In this document: piece after piece, positions 9,845-17,994 of the stretch | How positions within the stretch are numbered: position 1 is the first letter of the stretch | Layout of the letters: every line of letters begins with the position of its first letter | Assembly: GCF_900187265.1 (NCBI RefSeq) | Contig: NZ_LT906450.1 | Coordinates: 868,001 to 932,000 of the forward strand | Source: Rhodococcus rhodochrous | GTDB lineage: Bacteria > Actinomycetota > Actinomycetes > Mycobacteriales > Mycobacteriaceae | DNA length: 64,000 nucleotides | Reading direction: 5' to 3' | The notes under the pieces: model-generated | Database searches by the model: none | What the model was told of the DNA's origin: nothing | What the model saw: only the letters and a program-made list of their open reading frames with translations | Program-made: the position numbers and the translations under genes

Positions 9845-11314
9845 TCAGCTCGCGGGTTCGGCGACGAGCTTGGTCTCCAGGTACTCCTCGAAACCGGTCA
9901 CACCCATCTCGCGGCCGATCCCGGACTGCTTGTAACCCCCGAACGGGGCGTCGGCGGCGTACCAGATGCCGCCGTTGACGCCCAGCGTGCCGGTCCGTAC
10001 ACCTGCGACGACCCGCGCGATGCGGTCCGGATCGGTGCCGTACACCGAACCCGAGAGGCCGTAGGGGGAGTCGTTGGCGATGCGGATCGCGTCGTCGTCG
10101 CCGTCGTGAGGGAGGATCACGAGCACCGGACCGAAGATCTCCTCCTGCGCTGTGCGTGCGGAGTTGTCGAGGCCGGAGATGAGGGTGGGTTCGACGAAGA
10201 AGCCGCGCTCGTGTTCGGTCGGACGTCCGCCGCCGGTGACGATCGTGCCGCCCTCCTCGACGGCGAGGCGGATGTAGCCCTCGACACGCTGCCGCTGCTT
10301 CTCGGAGATGAGCGGCCCGCACACCGTGCCGGGATCGCGCGGGTCGCCGGGCCGGATGCCGCTCATGGACTTCGCGGTCAGGGCCACGGCTTCGTCGTAC
10401 CGTTCGCGGGGGACGAGCAGACGCGTGGTGATCGCGCAGCCCTGGCCGGCATGCGTGCACACGGTGAAGGCCGCCATCGAGCAGGCGCCGCGCAGGTCGG
10501 CGTCGTCGAGGACGATGAACGCCGACTTGCCGCCGAGTTCGAGGAAGACCTTCTTGAGGTTCTCGGAGGCCGCGCGCATCACGGCCCGGCCGGTCGCGGT
10601 GGAACCGGTGAACGAGATCAGGTCGACGCGCGGATCCTCGCTCAGCTGTGCGCCGAGGCTGTGGTCGCTCGAGGTGACGATGTTCAGCACTCCCGGTGGG
10701 ATGTCGGTCTCCTCGGCCGCGATCCGCCCGACCAGGGCCGCGCACCACGGGGTGTCGGGGGCGGGCTTGAGTACCACGGTGTTCCCGGCGGCGAGAGCGG
10801 GTCCGAGCTTGGCGAAGTTGATCTGGTGCGGGAAGTTCCACGGTGTGATCGCGCCGACGACCCCGACTGCTTCCTTGAGCAGATAGCGGTGGGTCGGGAT
10901 GCCCATGGGGGAGGCGTTGCCGAGATCCTGCGTCCACGCGTAGCTCTCGGCGAGGTCGGCGAAGTAGAGCAGGTCGTCGATGGGGCCTTCGAGATGCGCG
11001 GCGCTCGTGAGGAATCGGGGAGCGCCGACCTCGGCGATGGTGATCTCCCGCAGTTCCTCGATGTGCTCGCGCAGGGCGTCGCGCAACTGACGGAGGCAGC
11101 GGGCCCGGAAGGTGTGGTCGCGTGACCAGTCGGTGTCGTCGAAGGCGCGACGTGCGGCCGCGATCGCGGCGTCCATGTCGGTGGCGGTGCCCTCGGCCGC
11201 GTGGCCGAGCAGTTCTTCGGTGCTCGGATCGGTGATCGCGAAGGTGCCTCCGCTGCCGGGTACGAGCTTGCCGTCGATCAGAAGGGTGGAGCTGTCGGTG
11301 GGGCGAAGTGTCAT
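9845..11314 (-). CDS. Aldehyde dehydrogenase (Rv0768/AldA-like)
   Basis: A 489-aa NAD(P)-dependent aldehyde dehydrogenase. Motifs are PWNFPHQINFAKLGPALAAGN, VLKPAPDTPWCA, ISFTGSTATGR, the general-base glutamate in ELGGKSAF, the catalytic cysteine in GQGCAITTR, and EEIFGPVLVI. It oxidises an aldehyde to the acid; its partners in the operon (SDR, HIBADH-like) suggest stepwise alcohol-aldehyde-acid oxidation. It is the first gene of the minus-strand operon, and an operator-like motif lies 18-35 nt upstream. Confidence 0.88.
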   Translation of the reverse strand: MTLRPTDSSTLLIDGKLVPGSGGTFAITDPSTEELLGHAAEGTATDMDAAIAAARRAFDDTDWSRDHTFRARCLRQLRDALREHIEELREITIAEVGAPRFLTSAAHLEGPIDDLLYFADLAESYAWTQDLGNASPMGIPTHRYLLKEAVGVVGAITPWNFPHQINFAKLGPALAAGNTVVLKPAPDTPWCAALVGRIAAEETDIPPGVLNIVTSSDHSLGAQLSEDPRVDLISFTGSTATGRAVMRAASENLKKVFLELGGKSAFIVLDDADLRGACSMAAFTVCTHAGQGCAITTRLLVPRERYDEAVALTAKSMSGIRPGDPRDPGTVCGPLISEKQRQRVEGYIRLAVEEGGTIVTGGGRPTEHERGFFVEPTLISGLDNSARTAQEEIFGPVLVILPHDGDDDAIRIANDSPYGLSGSVYGTDPDRIARVVAGVRTGTLGVNGGIWYAADAPFGGYKQSGIGREMGVTGFEEYLETKLVAEPAS

Positions 11315-11331
11315 CAGACGTTCCCTCGGTT

Positions 11332-11349
11332 CTGGACAGGTGTCTGGAC
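11332..11349. promoter_or_regulatory. Operator-like motif at the aldehyde dehydrogenase/SDR divergent promoter
   Basis: Read on the minus strand the site is GTCCAGACACCTGTCCAG. It differs at one base from GTCCAGACACGTGTCCAG at 16140-16157, in front of the tetR gene of the CYP51 operon. The core is a GACA/TGTC inverted repeat flanked by GTCCAG-type direct repeats. It is probably bound by the 16162 TetR protein (inference). Confidence 0.6.
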
Positions 11350-11396
11350 TATAGTTCGGGCACTCGAGGCAGCGCAATGGGTGAACGGGGAACCTT

Positions 11397-12314
11397 ATGG
11401 CAGACAACAATTCGGGGCCGGACAATTCGACCCCGCTCGCGGGCCGCGTCGTGGTCGTGACGGGCTCCAGCCGGGGGATCGGACGGGCGGTGGCGCGGAC
11501 CCTCGTGGACGAGGGCGCACGGGTGGTGGTCAACGGCCGCGACGCCGAGGCGGTGCGCGACACCGTGTCGGAGCTCGTGTCGCAGGGCGCCAGTGCGATC
11601 GGAGTGTCCGGTTCGGCGGCCGCCTCCGGGGTCGCGGAGGATCTCCTCGGGGCGGCCCTCGACGAGTTCGGCGCGGCGGACGCGCTGATCAACTGTGCCG
11701 GCACCGCGGAACCTCCGGGCTCGTCGATCCTCACAGTCACCGACGAGGAATGGGACGACCTGATCGATTCGCATCTGACCGGCACCTTCCGTACGTGCCG
11801 GGTGTTCGCGCCCCGGTTCGTGGCGCAGGGGCGCGGGGTGATCGTCAACACCGGATCGTTCGCGTTCCTCGGCGACTACGGCGGTACCGGATACCCGGCC
11901 GGAAAGGGTGCGGTGAACAGCCTGACCGCGGCGATCGCTGCCGAACTGCGCGAGCACGGAGTGCGGGCCAACGTCGTGTGCCCGGGAGCCCGCACGCGAC
12001 TGTCGACGGGACCGGAGTACGAGCGGCACATCGAGCGACTGCACGAGCGCGGATTGCTCGACGACGTCACCTACGAGGGCTCGCGCAACCCGGCGCCGCC
12101 GGAGTACGTGGCGCGGCTCTACGCCTACCTCGCGAGCGACACGGCGACCGTGACCGGCGGAATCTTCGCCGGCTCCGGATGTTTCGTCGGTCGGTTCGAC
12201 AAGCCGACACCGACGCTGCTGGCGTGGCGGGACCACGACACGTCGCCGCCCTGGACGCTCGACGAACTCGCCCACCTCGTGGAGGGCGCGAGTCGTGCGG
12301 GAGCGTCGGGTTAG
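11397..12314 (+). CDS. Short-chain dehydrogenase/reductase
   Basis: A 305-aa SDR with TGSSRGIGRAVARTL, VVVNGRD, NCAGTAEPPGS, catalytic serine in VNTGSFAFLG, YPAGKGAVN (YxxxK) and VVCPGARTRL. The arginine after strand 2 (NGRD) suggests NADP(H). The C-terminal 40 residues, with DKPTPTLLAW and PWTLDELA, extend beyond a minimal SDR. It is transcribed divergently from the aldehyde dehydrogenase over an 82-nt gap that holds the shared operator motif. Confidence 0.8.
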   Translation: MADNNSGPDNSTPLAGRVVVVTGSSRGIGRAVARTLVDEGARVVVNGRDAEAVRDTVSELVSQGASAIGVSGSAAASGVAEDLLGAALDEFGAADALINCAGTAEPPGSSILTVTDEEWDDLIDSHLTGTFRTCRVFAPRFVAQGRGVIVNTGSFAFLGDYGGTGYPAGKGAVNSLTAAIAAELREHGVRANVVCPGARTRLSTGPEYERHIERLHERGLLDDVTYEGSRNPAPPEYVARLYAYLASDTATVTGGIFAGSGCFVGRFDKPTPTLLAWRDHDTSPPWTLDELAHLVEGASRAGASG

Positions 12315-12315
12315 G

Positions 12316-12531
12316 TCAATCCTCGACGAGCCACTTCCAGCCCTTGGTACGCACCACCATCAGCAGTCCGGCGGCGAGCAGGAGTGCATGCCCCGCGAGA
12401 TGCAGCGGCGCGGGCAGGTCGACGTAGTTGAGCGCGAACCAGCTCTTCGAGTCGCCGAAGAGATTGTTGATCAGGCCGCCTCCGCCCTGGACGACGAACA
12501 GGACACCGACGAGGGTCGCGATCGATTCCAC
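12316..12531 (-). CDS. Small two-helix membrane protein, function unknown
   Basis: 71 aa with two hydrophobic stretches, about residues 5-25 (TLVGVLFVVQGGGGLINNL) and 42-62 (HLAGHALLLAAGLLMVV), and a charged C-terminus. No enzymatic motif. GTG at 12531 is preferred over GTG at 12543 because GGAGG (12537-12541) stands 5 nt before it. It faces the SDR end to end and is divergent from the tetR at 12637, from which it is separated by a long inverted repeat, so it may be that regulator's target. Confidence 0.55.
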   Translation of the reverse strand: MESIATLVGVLFVVQGGGGLINNLFGDSKSWFALNYVDLPAPLHLAGHALLLAAGLLMVVRTKGWKWLVED

Positions 12532-12557
12532 GAGTGCCTCCACATCTGTGACGATAC

Positions 12558-12614
12558 ATTTGTATTGATCCGCTGCCCACGCTACGGTGGGGAAGCGAAC
12601 AAATCAATACAAAT
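12558..12614. promoter_or_regulatory. Paired 12-bp inverted repeat in the divergent promoter
   Basis: ATTTGTATTGAT (12558-12569) and ATCAATACAAAT (12603-12614) are exact inverse complements 33 nt apart. The first also carries the local dyad ATACA-TT-TGTAT. The run is AT-rich against a high-GC background. The likely role is a two-site operator for the adjacent TetR protein. Confidence 0.55.
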
Positions 12615-12636
12615 GAACTGAAATGATGGTGGTGCC

Positions 12637-13272
12637 GTGACGGTTCGTGGCCTCGGCGCAACGCACGACGAGAGACGGTGGGAGATCCTCGACGCGGTCT
12701 TCGCCATCGTCGACACCGAAGGTGCCCAGCAGGTGACGATCAGGCGCGTCGCGGCGGTGGCGGGCGTGTCGGTGGGGCGGGTGCAGCATTACTTCCCGAC
12801 CAAGGACGCCCTGTTGACGGGAGCGTTCACTGCGGTCAACGAACTGGGAACCGAGCGCGTGCGGCAGCGGATCCCGGAGAACGGTGTCGAGGGGGAGGGC
12901 CCCGCATCGATCCTCGACGCGGTGCTGACCGAACTGATCCCGGAGACGGCCGACGACTGCCGGCTCGTGCGCGTCGCGCAGACGTTCGAGACGTATGCGT
13001 GCACACGATCCGAGCTGAAGGACCGCGTCGTGCGCGGATACGACGAACTCGTATCGCTCCTGGCGCAGCTGATCGGCGGATGTCTCGCCACCGACAGCGG
13101 CAAGCAGGAGGACGCGGCGCGGTTCCGGTCCCGGGCCTACGAACTGCTCGGCCTGGCAACCGGTCTCGCCGCACTCGTCGTCGTGGACGCTCTCGCGCCG
13201 CGAGCGGCCCGCGACATCCTGACGCACCGCCTCACCGAACTGCTCGACGCGTCACCCGAGGCGGACGGGTAG
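12637..13272 (+). CDS. TetR-family regulator
   Basis: 211 aa. The HTH at about residues 12-58 includes VTIRRVAAVAGVSVGRVQHYFPTKDALL (broken by the turn); the VQHYF form occurs in regulators of small-molecule pumps and lipid enzymes. The C-terminal helices form a ligand pocket of unknown specificity. GTG at 12637 is the only start consistent with the HTH position; the ATGs just upstream are out of frame. The paired inverted repeat 22 nt before the start suggests autoregulation and control of the small membrane protein. Confidence 0.8.
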   Translation: MTVRGLGATHDERRWEILDAVFAIVDTEGAQQVTIRRVAAVAGVSVGRVQHYFPTKDALLTGAFTAVNELGTERVRQRIPENGVEGEGPASILDAVLTELIPETADDCRLVRVAQTFETYACTRSELKDRVVRGYDELVSLLAQLIGGCLATDSGKQEDAARFRSRAYELLGLATGLAALVVVDALAPRAARDILTHRLTELLDASPEADG

Positions 13273-13295
13273 CTCCGTCGTGTGGGGGGCAGGGC

Positions 13296-14126
13296 TCAGA
13301 AGACCCGCAGTCTGAGGCATTGCCGCGTGCGCAGATCGAGCAGATAGGCCTTCCACAGCAGCGGCCACACCCACGGCGTGACGCGGTGCAGGCGCCGGAC
13401 CGCCACGAGATAGCGGTCGAAGCGCCGCTGGTCGTCGGGTGTCCACCGGTAGTGCATGAGGTCGCGGAACTCCGGCGGCAGTGCGCCGCGGGTGATCAGT
13501 TCGAACGACCTGCCGAGCACCCGGTGGATGCCGCGGCCCAGTCGTCCGAGACGCACTTCGAGGAACGCGAGATTGCAGAGTTCGGTGAGGTACTCGCGCA
13601 CCTGCTCGTTCATGGAGATGTCGGCGATGCCGGCCTTCCACAGTTCCTCGTACTCCTCGCGGGTCGTGGGCCACGACTCCGGTCGGACGTTCAGCGTCGT
13701 CGCGAGGGTCGCGCCGTCGCGGAGGATCCGGGCGTACTGCTCGTCGGTGAGCGGGCCGTACAGGAACTCGTGCTGGTCGACGAAGTACTTGAGCAGGCAG
13801 ACCGCGACCCACAACTGCAGGGCTGGGGAGTTGGCGCTGTAGCGGACCTCCGCGCCGGGTGACGAGGCGACCCGGGCGTGGATCCTCCGCACCGACTCGC
13901 GGACGAAATCGCGGTCGGTGTCGTTGCCGAACACTGCGACCGCCAGATAGGTACCGGTCGTGCGGGCCCGCTTGATCGGATGAAGGTCGGCCCGGCCGGA
14001 GTCGACCGTGCTGTCGACGACGCCCTGGCCGACGCCGGGATGTGCGAGCTGCATGATGACGTTGGCGGCGTTGATCGTGCCACCGAGCGGTGAGACGAGA
14101 TCGCCGAGAGTGTCGATCGCCCGCAT
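13296..14126 (-). CDS. Oxygenase MpaB family protein (DUF2236)
   Basis: A 276-aa helical protein of the DUF2236/MpaB/latex-clearing-protein family. Visible conserved features are QLAHPGVGQGVVDST near residues 26-40, HPIKRARTTGTYLAVAVFG, and an internal VCLLKYFVDQHEFLYGPL. Family members that have been studied are b-type haem oxygenases cleaving isoprenoid double bonds, or Lcp-like enzymes; the substrate here is unknown. It follows the tetR at 14173-14769 by 46 nt on the same strand. Its place among P450s and sterol genes makes a terpenoid or steroid substrate plausible. Confidence 0.7.
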   Translation of the reverse strand: MRAIDTLGDLVSPLGGTINAANVIMQLAHPGVGQGVVDSTVDSGRADLHPIKRARTTGTYLAVAVFGNDTDRDFVRESVRRIHARVASSPGAEVRYSANSPALQLWVAVCLLKYFVDQHEFLYGPLTDEQYARILRDGATLATTLNVRPESWPTTREEYEELWKAGIADISMNEQVREYLTELCNLAFLEVRLGRLGRGIHRVLGRSFELITRGALPPEFRDLMHYRWTPDDQRRFDRYLVAVRRLHRVTPWVWPLLWKAYLLDLRTRQCLRLRVF

Positions 14127-14172
14127 GACCCCTCCATCTGAAGACGGATGTGTTCAGTTGATGGGTGTCACT

Positions 14173-14769
14173 CTAGCGCGTCCTGGTGGGGTCGAGGGAG
14201 GCGCCGGTCAGAACTCCGCGCACGACCGTCTCGTAGATGTGGTCGAGATCGAGCTCGTCGCCCAGGAAGCCGCTGCTCTGGAGGACCGCGAAACCGTGCA
14301 GGGCGGCGAACATGCCGACCGCGGCCTCGAGCGTCTCCTCCTCGGGGACGCCACAGGACGCGAGCATCGTGCGCAGGGCCACGTTGGCGTCAAGCGCGGC
14401 GGCGAGCAGGCCGCCGCGGTCGACCGGTGCGGTGGTCAGCGCGCCGTAGCGGCGGGGATGTTCGACGGCCCAGGCGTGGTGGGCGTCGATCAGGGCGCGA
14501 AGCCCGTCGATGCCGCTGCGGCCCATCGCGACCTCGCGCAGATGTGCTCCGAGCTCGGTCATCGCGCGGATCTGCACGGCCGCCCGCACGTCGTCGAGAT
14601 TGCGGACGTGGTTGTACAGCGAGGCCGTGACGATTCCCAAGCGCGACGAGAGGGTGCTCATCGTGAGCTGTTCCCATCCCAGCTCGTCGACGATCCCGAG
14701 CGCTGCTGCGACGACCTTGTCGCGGGTCAGTGTCCGCCGACGCACGGGTCGGGAGTTGTCGTCTGCCAT
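14173..14769 (-). CDS. TetR-family regulator (WHG-type C-terminal domain)
   Basis: 198 aa with HTH at about residues 14-60 (LTMSTLSSRLGIVTASLYNHV broken at the turn), then a C-terminal domain with AHHAWAVEHPRRYGAL, typical of TetR proteins with the WHG domain. It is divergent from the frameshifted P450 at 14857. The gap between them contains three short dyads that are likely operators. It probably also controls the DUF2236 gene immediately downstream. Confidence 0.8.
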   Translation of the reverse strand: MADDNSRPVRRRTLTRDKVVAAALGIVDELGWEQLTMSTLSSRLGIVTASLYNHVRNLDDVRAAVQIRAMTELGAHLREVAMGRSGIDGLRALIDAHHAWAVEHPRRYGALTTAPVDRGGLLAAALDANVALRTMLASCGVPEEETLEAAVGMFAALHGFAVLQSSGFLGDELDLDHIYETVVRGVLTGASLDPTRTR

Positions 14770-14790
14770 GAAAACAGTCTAAGGGGCTTC

Positions 14791-14834
14791 CGTTCCAAAC
14801 GAACGTGAGTAGTTTGTAAACGAATGCCATTCGT
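14791..14834. promoter_or_regulatory. Cluster of short dyads in the tetR/P450 divergent promoter
   Basis: Three inverted repeats fall in 44 nt: CGTTC-CAAAC-GAACG (14791-14805), GTTT-GT-AAAC (14812-14821) and ACGAAT-GCC-ATTCGT (14820-14834). AAACGAA occurs twice as a direct repeat. This density is typical of a TetR operator region. Confidence 0.45.
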
Positions 14835-14856
14835 ACGATCCCACGAGAGCGGCTTC

Positions 14857-16085
14857 ATGACGACTTCACCCACAGATCTCAAGAACCCCGACGTCTCTTT
14901 GCCCAGGGGGTCCCACACGACTACTTCTCCGAACTCCGACGCACCTGTCCGGTTCACCGCCAACCCGAGGAGGGCGGCGTGGGCTTCTGGGCCGTCACCC
15001 GGCACGCCGACGTCATCGCGGTCTCCCGCGACAGCACGACCTTCTCCTCGGCGCTCGGAACCACCCAGATCGACGATTTCGACGAGGAGACACGCCTCAA
15101 ACAGGCGTCCATGCTGCTCAACCTCGACCCGCCGGAGCACACCCGCCTGCGGCAACTCGTCAGCCGAGGTTTCACCCCCCGCATGGTGAAGACGCTCGAG
15201 GAGCGTATCCGGCAGACGTGCGAACGCACCGTCGACGCCGCCGTCGAGGCCGCACGCGACGGCACTGTGATCGACTTCGTCCCGGCGATCTCGGCACCCC
15301 TGCCGCTGGAGGTGATCGCAGCCCTGCTCGGCGCACCGGCCGAGGACGTGGGAAAGCTGTACGACTGGTCGAATCGCATGATCGGCTGGGACGACCCCGA
15401 ATACGGCACCACCCAGGAGGACGGCGAACTCGCCGCCGCCGAGATCTTCCTGTATGCCAACGAGATCGCCGCGCAACGGCGAGTCGAACCGCGCGATGAC
15501 ATCGTCTCGAAGCTGGTGTGTCCCGACGGGAACGGCGACACGCTCTCCGAGATGGAATTCGACATGTTCTTCGTTCTGCTCGTCATCGCGGGCAACGAGA
15601 CGACGCGCAACGCGATCTCGGGCGGGATGCAGGCATTCGTCGACCATCCCGAGCAGTGGCGCCGGCTGCAGAACGATCCCGGTCTGACCGACAGCGCAGT
15701 GGAGGAGATCCTGCGCTGGGTCACCCCCGTGGTGGGCTTCCGCCGCACGCCCACCTGCCCGGTGTCGATCGGCGACCAGCAGGTCGAACGGGGTGACAAG
15801 GTGATCGTGTACTACCCGAGCGCGAACCGCGACGAGGAGGTCTTCGACGACGCGCACATCTTCGACATCGGGCGCGAGCACAATCCGCACGTGGCGTTCG
15901 GTGGGACGGGTGTGCACTTCTGTCTCGGGGCGCATCTGGCGCGGCTCGAACTGCGGATCATGTTCGAGACCCTCGCCGCGCGTATCGACCGCGTCGAGCC
16001 TGCCGGCGAACCACGTCGGTTGCGGTCGAACTTCATCAACGGCATCAAGGCCATGCCCGTCCGTATCCACCCGCGACAGCGCTGA
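14857..16085 (+). pseudogene. Cytochrome P450 with an apparent 2-nt frameshift near its 5' end
   Basis: Codons from ATG 14857 read MTTSPTDLKNPDV, then the P450 continues (FAQGVPHDYFSELRRTCPVH) in another frame. Removing the dinucleotide TC/CT in GTCTCTTT around 14893-14900 restores one open frame of about 408 codons. The rest is intact: I-helix IAGNETTRN, EEILRW (ExxR region) and haem loop FGGTGVHFCLGAHLA. No ATG, GTG or TTG lies in the downstream frame until GTG 14979, which would lose about 40 residues including the conserved A-helix. It is either a recent pseudogene, a sequencing error, or an unusual start. If functional it would be a bacterial class I monooxygenase fed by the nearby ferredoxin. 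Confidence 0.7.
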
Positions 16086-16139
16086 ATTCGTCGGATGAAC
16101 GCGCCGCGGGCATTGCCGACCCCCTTCGACCGTAGTAAT

Positions 16140-16157
16140 GTCCAGACACGTGTCCAG
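16140..16157. promoter_or_regulatory. Operator-like motif in front of the CYP51-operon tetR
   Basis: GTCCAGACACGTGTCCAG contains the perfect 10-bp palindrome GACACGTGTC (16145-16154). It is one base different from the motif before the aldehyde dehydrogenase (11332-11349). It covers the possible ATG at 16138, supporting a true start further downstream and autorepression. Confidence 0.6.
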
Positions 16158-16161
16158 AAAC

Positions 16162-16731
16162 GTGAATCTCGAATCGACCCGTCGCCGCCTGACCGAGAAG
16201 CAGGCCGACACGGTTGCGAGGCTCACGCAGGCCGCGGTCGAGGTGCTCCGCGAGGAGGGATTCACGGGGCTGACGGTGCGTATGGTGGCCGCCCGTGCCG
16301 GAGTCGCCCCGGCGACCGCCTACACCTACTTCTCGTCCAAGGAACACCTCGTCGCCGAGGTGTTCTGGCGCCGGTTGGCCAACGCTCCCACGGCCGACGC
16401 CGCCGACGCCGAGAACACGAGCCGTGCCGATCGGGTGGTCGCGGTACTGCGGGGAATCGCGCTGCTGCTGGCCGACGAACCCGAGCTCGCCGCTGCCGTC
16501 ACCAGTGCACTGCTCGGTCAGGACCCCGATGTCGAACACCTGCGTGCGCGCATCGGACTCGACATCCGTCACCGGATCTCGGCAGCGCTCGGCGCCGACT
16601 CCGATCCCGACGAACTCGAAGCACTCGAGCTGCTCTATGCCGGCGCGCTGGTCCGGGCCGGTATGGGCTACGGCACCTACGAGAAACTCGCCGACAGGCT
16701 GGAGACATCCGCCCGACTTCTATTGGAGTGA
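16162..16731 (+). CDS. TetR-family regulator of the CYP51 operon (Rv0767c-like)
   Basis: 189 aa from GTG 16162. HTH at about residues 18-62 contains LTVRMVAARAGVAPATAYTYF (broken by the turn) and SSKEHLVAEVFWRRL. Starts at ATG 16138 and GTG 16150 are in frame, but both fall inside the operator-like palindrome, so 16162 is preferred; translation would then be leaderless or nearly so. It precedes the CYP123-like gene by 3 nt, matching the M. tuberculosis order Rv0767c-Rv0766c-Rv0765c-Rv0764c-Rv0763c. It probably represses its own operon and the aldehyde dehydrogenase operon. Confidence 0.8.
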   Translation: MNLESTRRRLTEKQADTVARLTQAAVEVLREEGFTGLTVRMVAARAGVAPATAYTYFSSKEHLVAEVFWRRLANAPTADAADAENTSRADRVVAVLRGIALLLADEPELAAAVTSALLGQDPDVEHLRARIGLDIRHRISAALGADSDPDELEALELLYAGALVRAGMGYGTYEKLADRLETSARLLLE

Positions 16732-16734
16732 TCC

Positions 16735-17994
16735 ATGATCCAGGCATCTCCGGGCTCCGCGTCGCACGCAGGGCCCGCTTCGCCCGATCCACCGACGCTC
16801 GGCCCCGTGATCTTCAACCCGTACGACTACGCCTTCCACGAAGATCCGTATCCCACCTATCGCCGCCTCCGTGAAGAGGCGCCGGTCTACCACAACCCCG
16901 ACCTCGAGTTCTGGGCCTTGTCCCGTCACGCCGACGTCGTCGCGGCCTTCCGCGACAACACTCGCCTCTCGAGCGCGAACGGTGTCTCGCTCGATCCGTC
17001 CGCCTACGGACCCAACGCCCACAAGGTGATGTCCTTCCTCGCGATGGACGACCCGCGGCACATGCGCATGCGCCGCCTCGTCTCCAAAGGATTCACTCCG
17101 CGTCGCGTCGCCGACCTCGAGGAACGCATCCTCGAGCTGACGCTGCGCTACCTCGAACCCGCTGTCGGGGCAAGGGAATTCGACTGGATCTCGGAGTTCG
17201 CCGGCAAGCTGCCCATGGACGTGATCTCCGAACTCATGGGTGTGCCCGAATCCGACCGCAACGAGATCCGCCGTCTCGCCGACCTCGTCGTCCACCGCGA
17301 GGAGGGCGTACTCGACGTGCCGGTCGCCGCGATGGAGGCCTCGTTGCACCTCGTCGGCTACTACGCCGACATGCTCGCCGAACGTCGGAAGAAGGAGACC
17401 TCCGACCTCACGTCGGCGCTGCTGGCCGCCGAGATCGACGGCGACCGGCTCACCGACGACGAGATCATCGGCTTCATGTTCCTCATGGTGGTCGCGGGCA
17501 ACGAGACCACCACGAAACTGCTCGGGAATGCCCTCTACTGGGGCGCGCACAACAAGTCCGAGGTGGCGCAGGTGCTCCGCGACCCCGCTCGTGCACCGCA
17601 ATGGGTCGAGGAGACCCTCCGCTACGACACCTCGAGTCAGATCGTCGCCCGCACCGCCGTCGCCGACCTCGAACTGCACGACGCCACCATCCCGGCCGGT
17701 GGGAAGGTCCTGCTGCTCATCGGCTCCGCCAACCGCGACTCCGACGTCTTCGACGCCGCCGACGACTTCCGCATCGGACGCGACAGCTCCCAGAAGATCG
17801 CGAGCTTCGGTGGGGGAGTGCACTTCTGCCTCGGCGCACACCTGGCCCGCCTCGAGGCGAACATCGCGCTCGAACAGTTCTCCCGGCGCGTCGCCGACTA
17901 CGAGATCGACGAGGACCGTTGCGAACGTGTCCATTCCACCAATGTCCGAGGCTTCGCGGCCCTTCCTGTAGAGGTCACCGAACGACATGCCTAG
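16735..17994 (+). CDS. Cytochrome P450, CYP123-like (Rv0766c-like)
   Basis: A 419-aa P450. It begins with the proline-rich FNPYDYAFHEDPYPTYRRLR, and has LAMDDPRHMRMRRLVSKGF around the C-helix, I-helix VVAGNETTTKLLGNA, ExxR in EETLRYDTSSQ and haem-thiolate FGGGVHFCLGAHLARLE. The sequence closely resembles what I know of mycobacterial CYP123 over its length, and the operon position is the same. The substrate of CYP123 is not established. Electrons probably come from the 3Fe-4S ferredoxin at 20165. Confidence 0.85.
   Translation: MIQASPGSASHAGPASPDPPTLGPVIFNPYDYAFHEDPYPTYRRLREEAPVYHNPDLEFWALSRHADVVAAFRDNTRLSSANGVSLDPSAYGPNAHKVMSFLAMDDPRHMRMRRLVSKGFTPRRVADLEERILELTLRYLEPAVGAREFDWISEFAGKLPMDVISELMGVPESDRNEIRRLADLVVHREEGVLDVPVAAMEASLHLVGYYADMLAERRKKETSDLTSALLAAEIDGDRLTDDEIIGFMFLMVVAGNETTTKLLGNALYWGAHNKSEVAQVLRDPARAPQWVEETLRYDTSSQIVARTAVADLELHDATIPAGGKVLLLIGSANRDSDVFDAADDFRIGRDSSQKIASFGGGVHFCLGAHLARLEANIALEQFSRRVADYEIDEDRCERVHSTNVRGFAALPVEVTERHA

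Noticed and set aside
14824-14856. ATG 14824 as start of the P450
   Set aside because: It lies inside the ACGAAT-GCC-ATTCGT dyad. The family-like N-terminus begins at ATG 14857.
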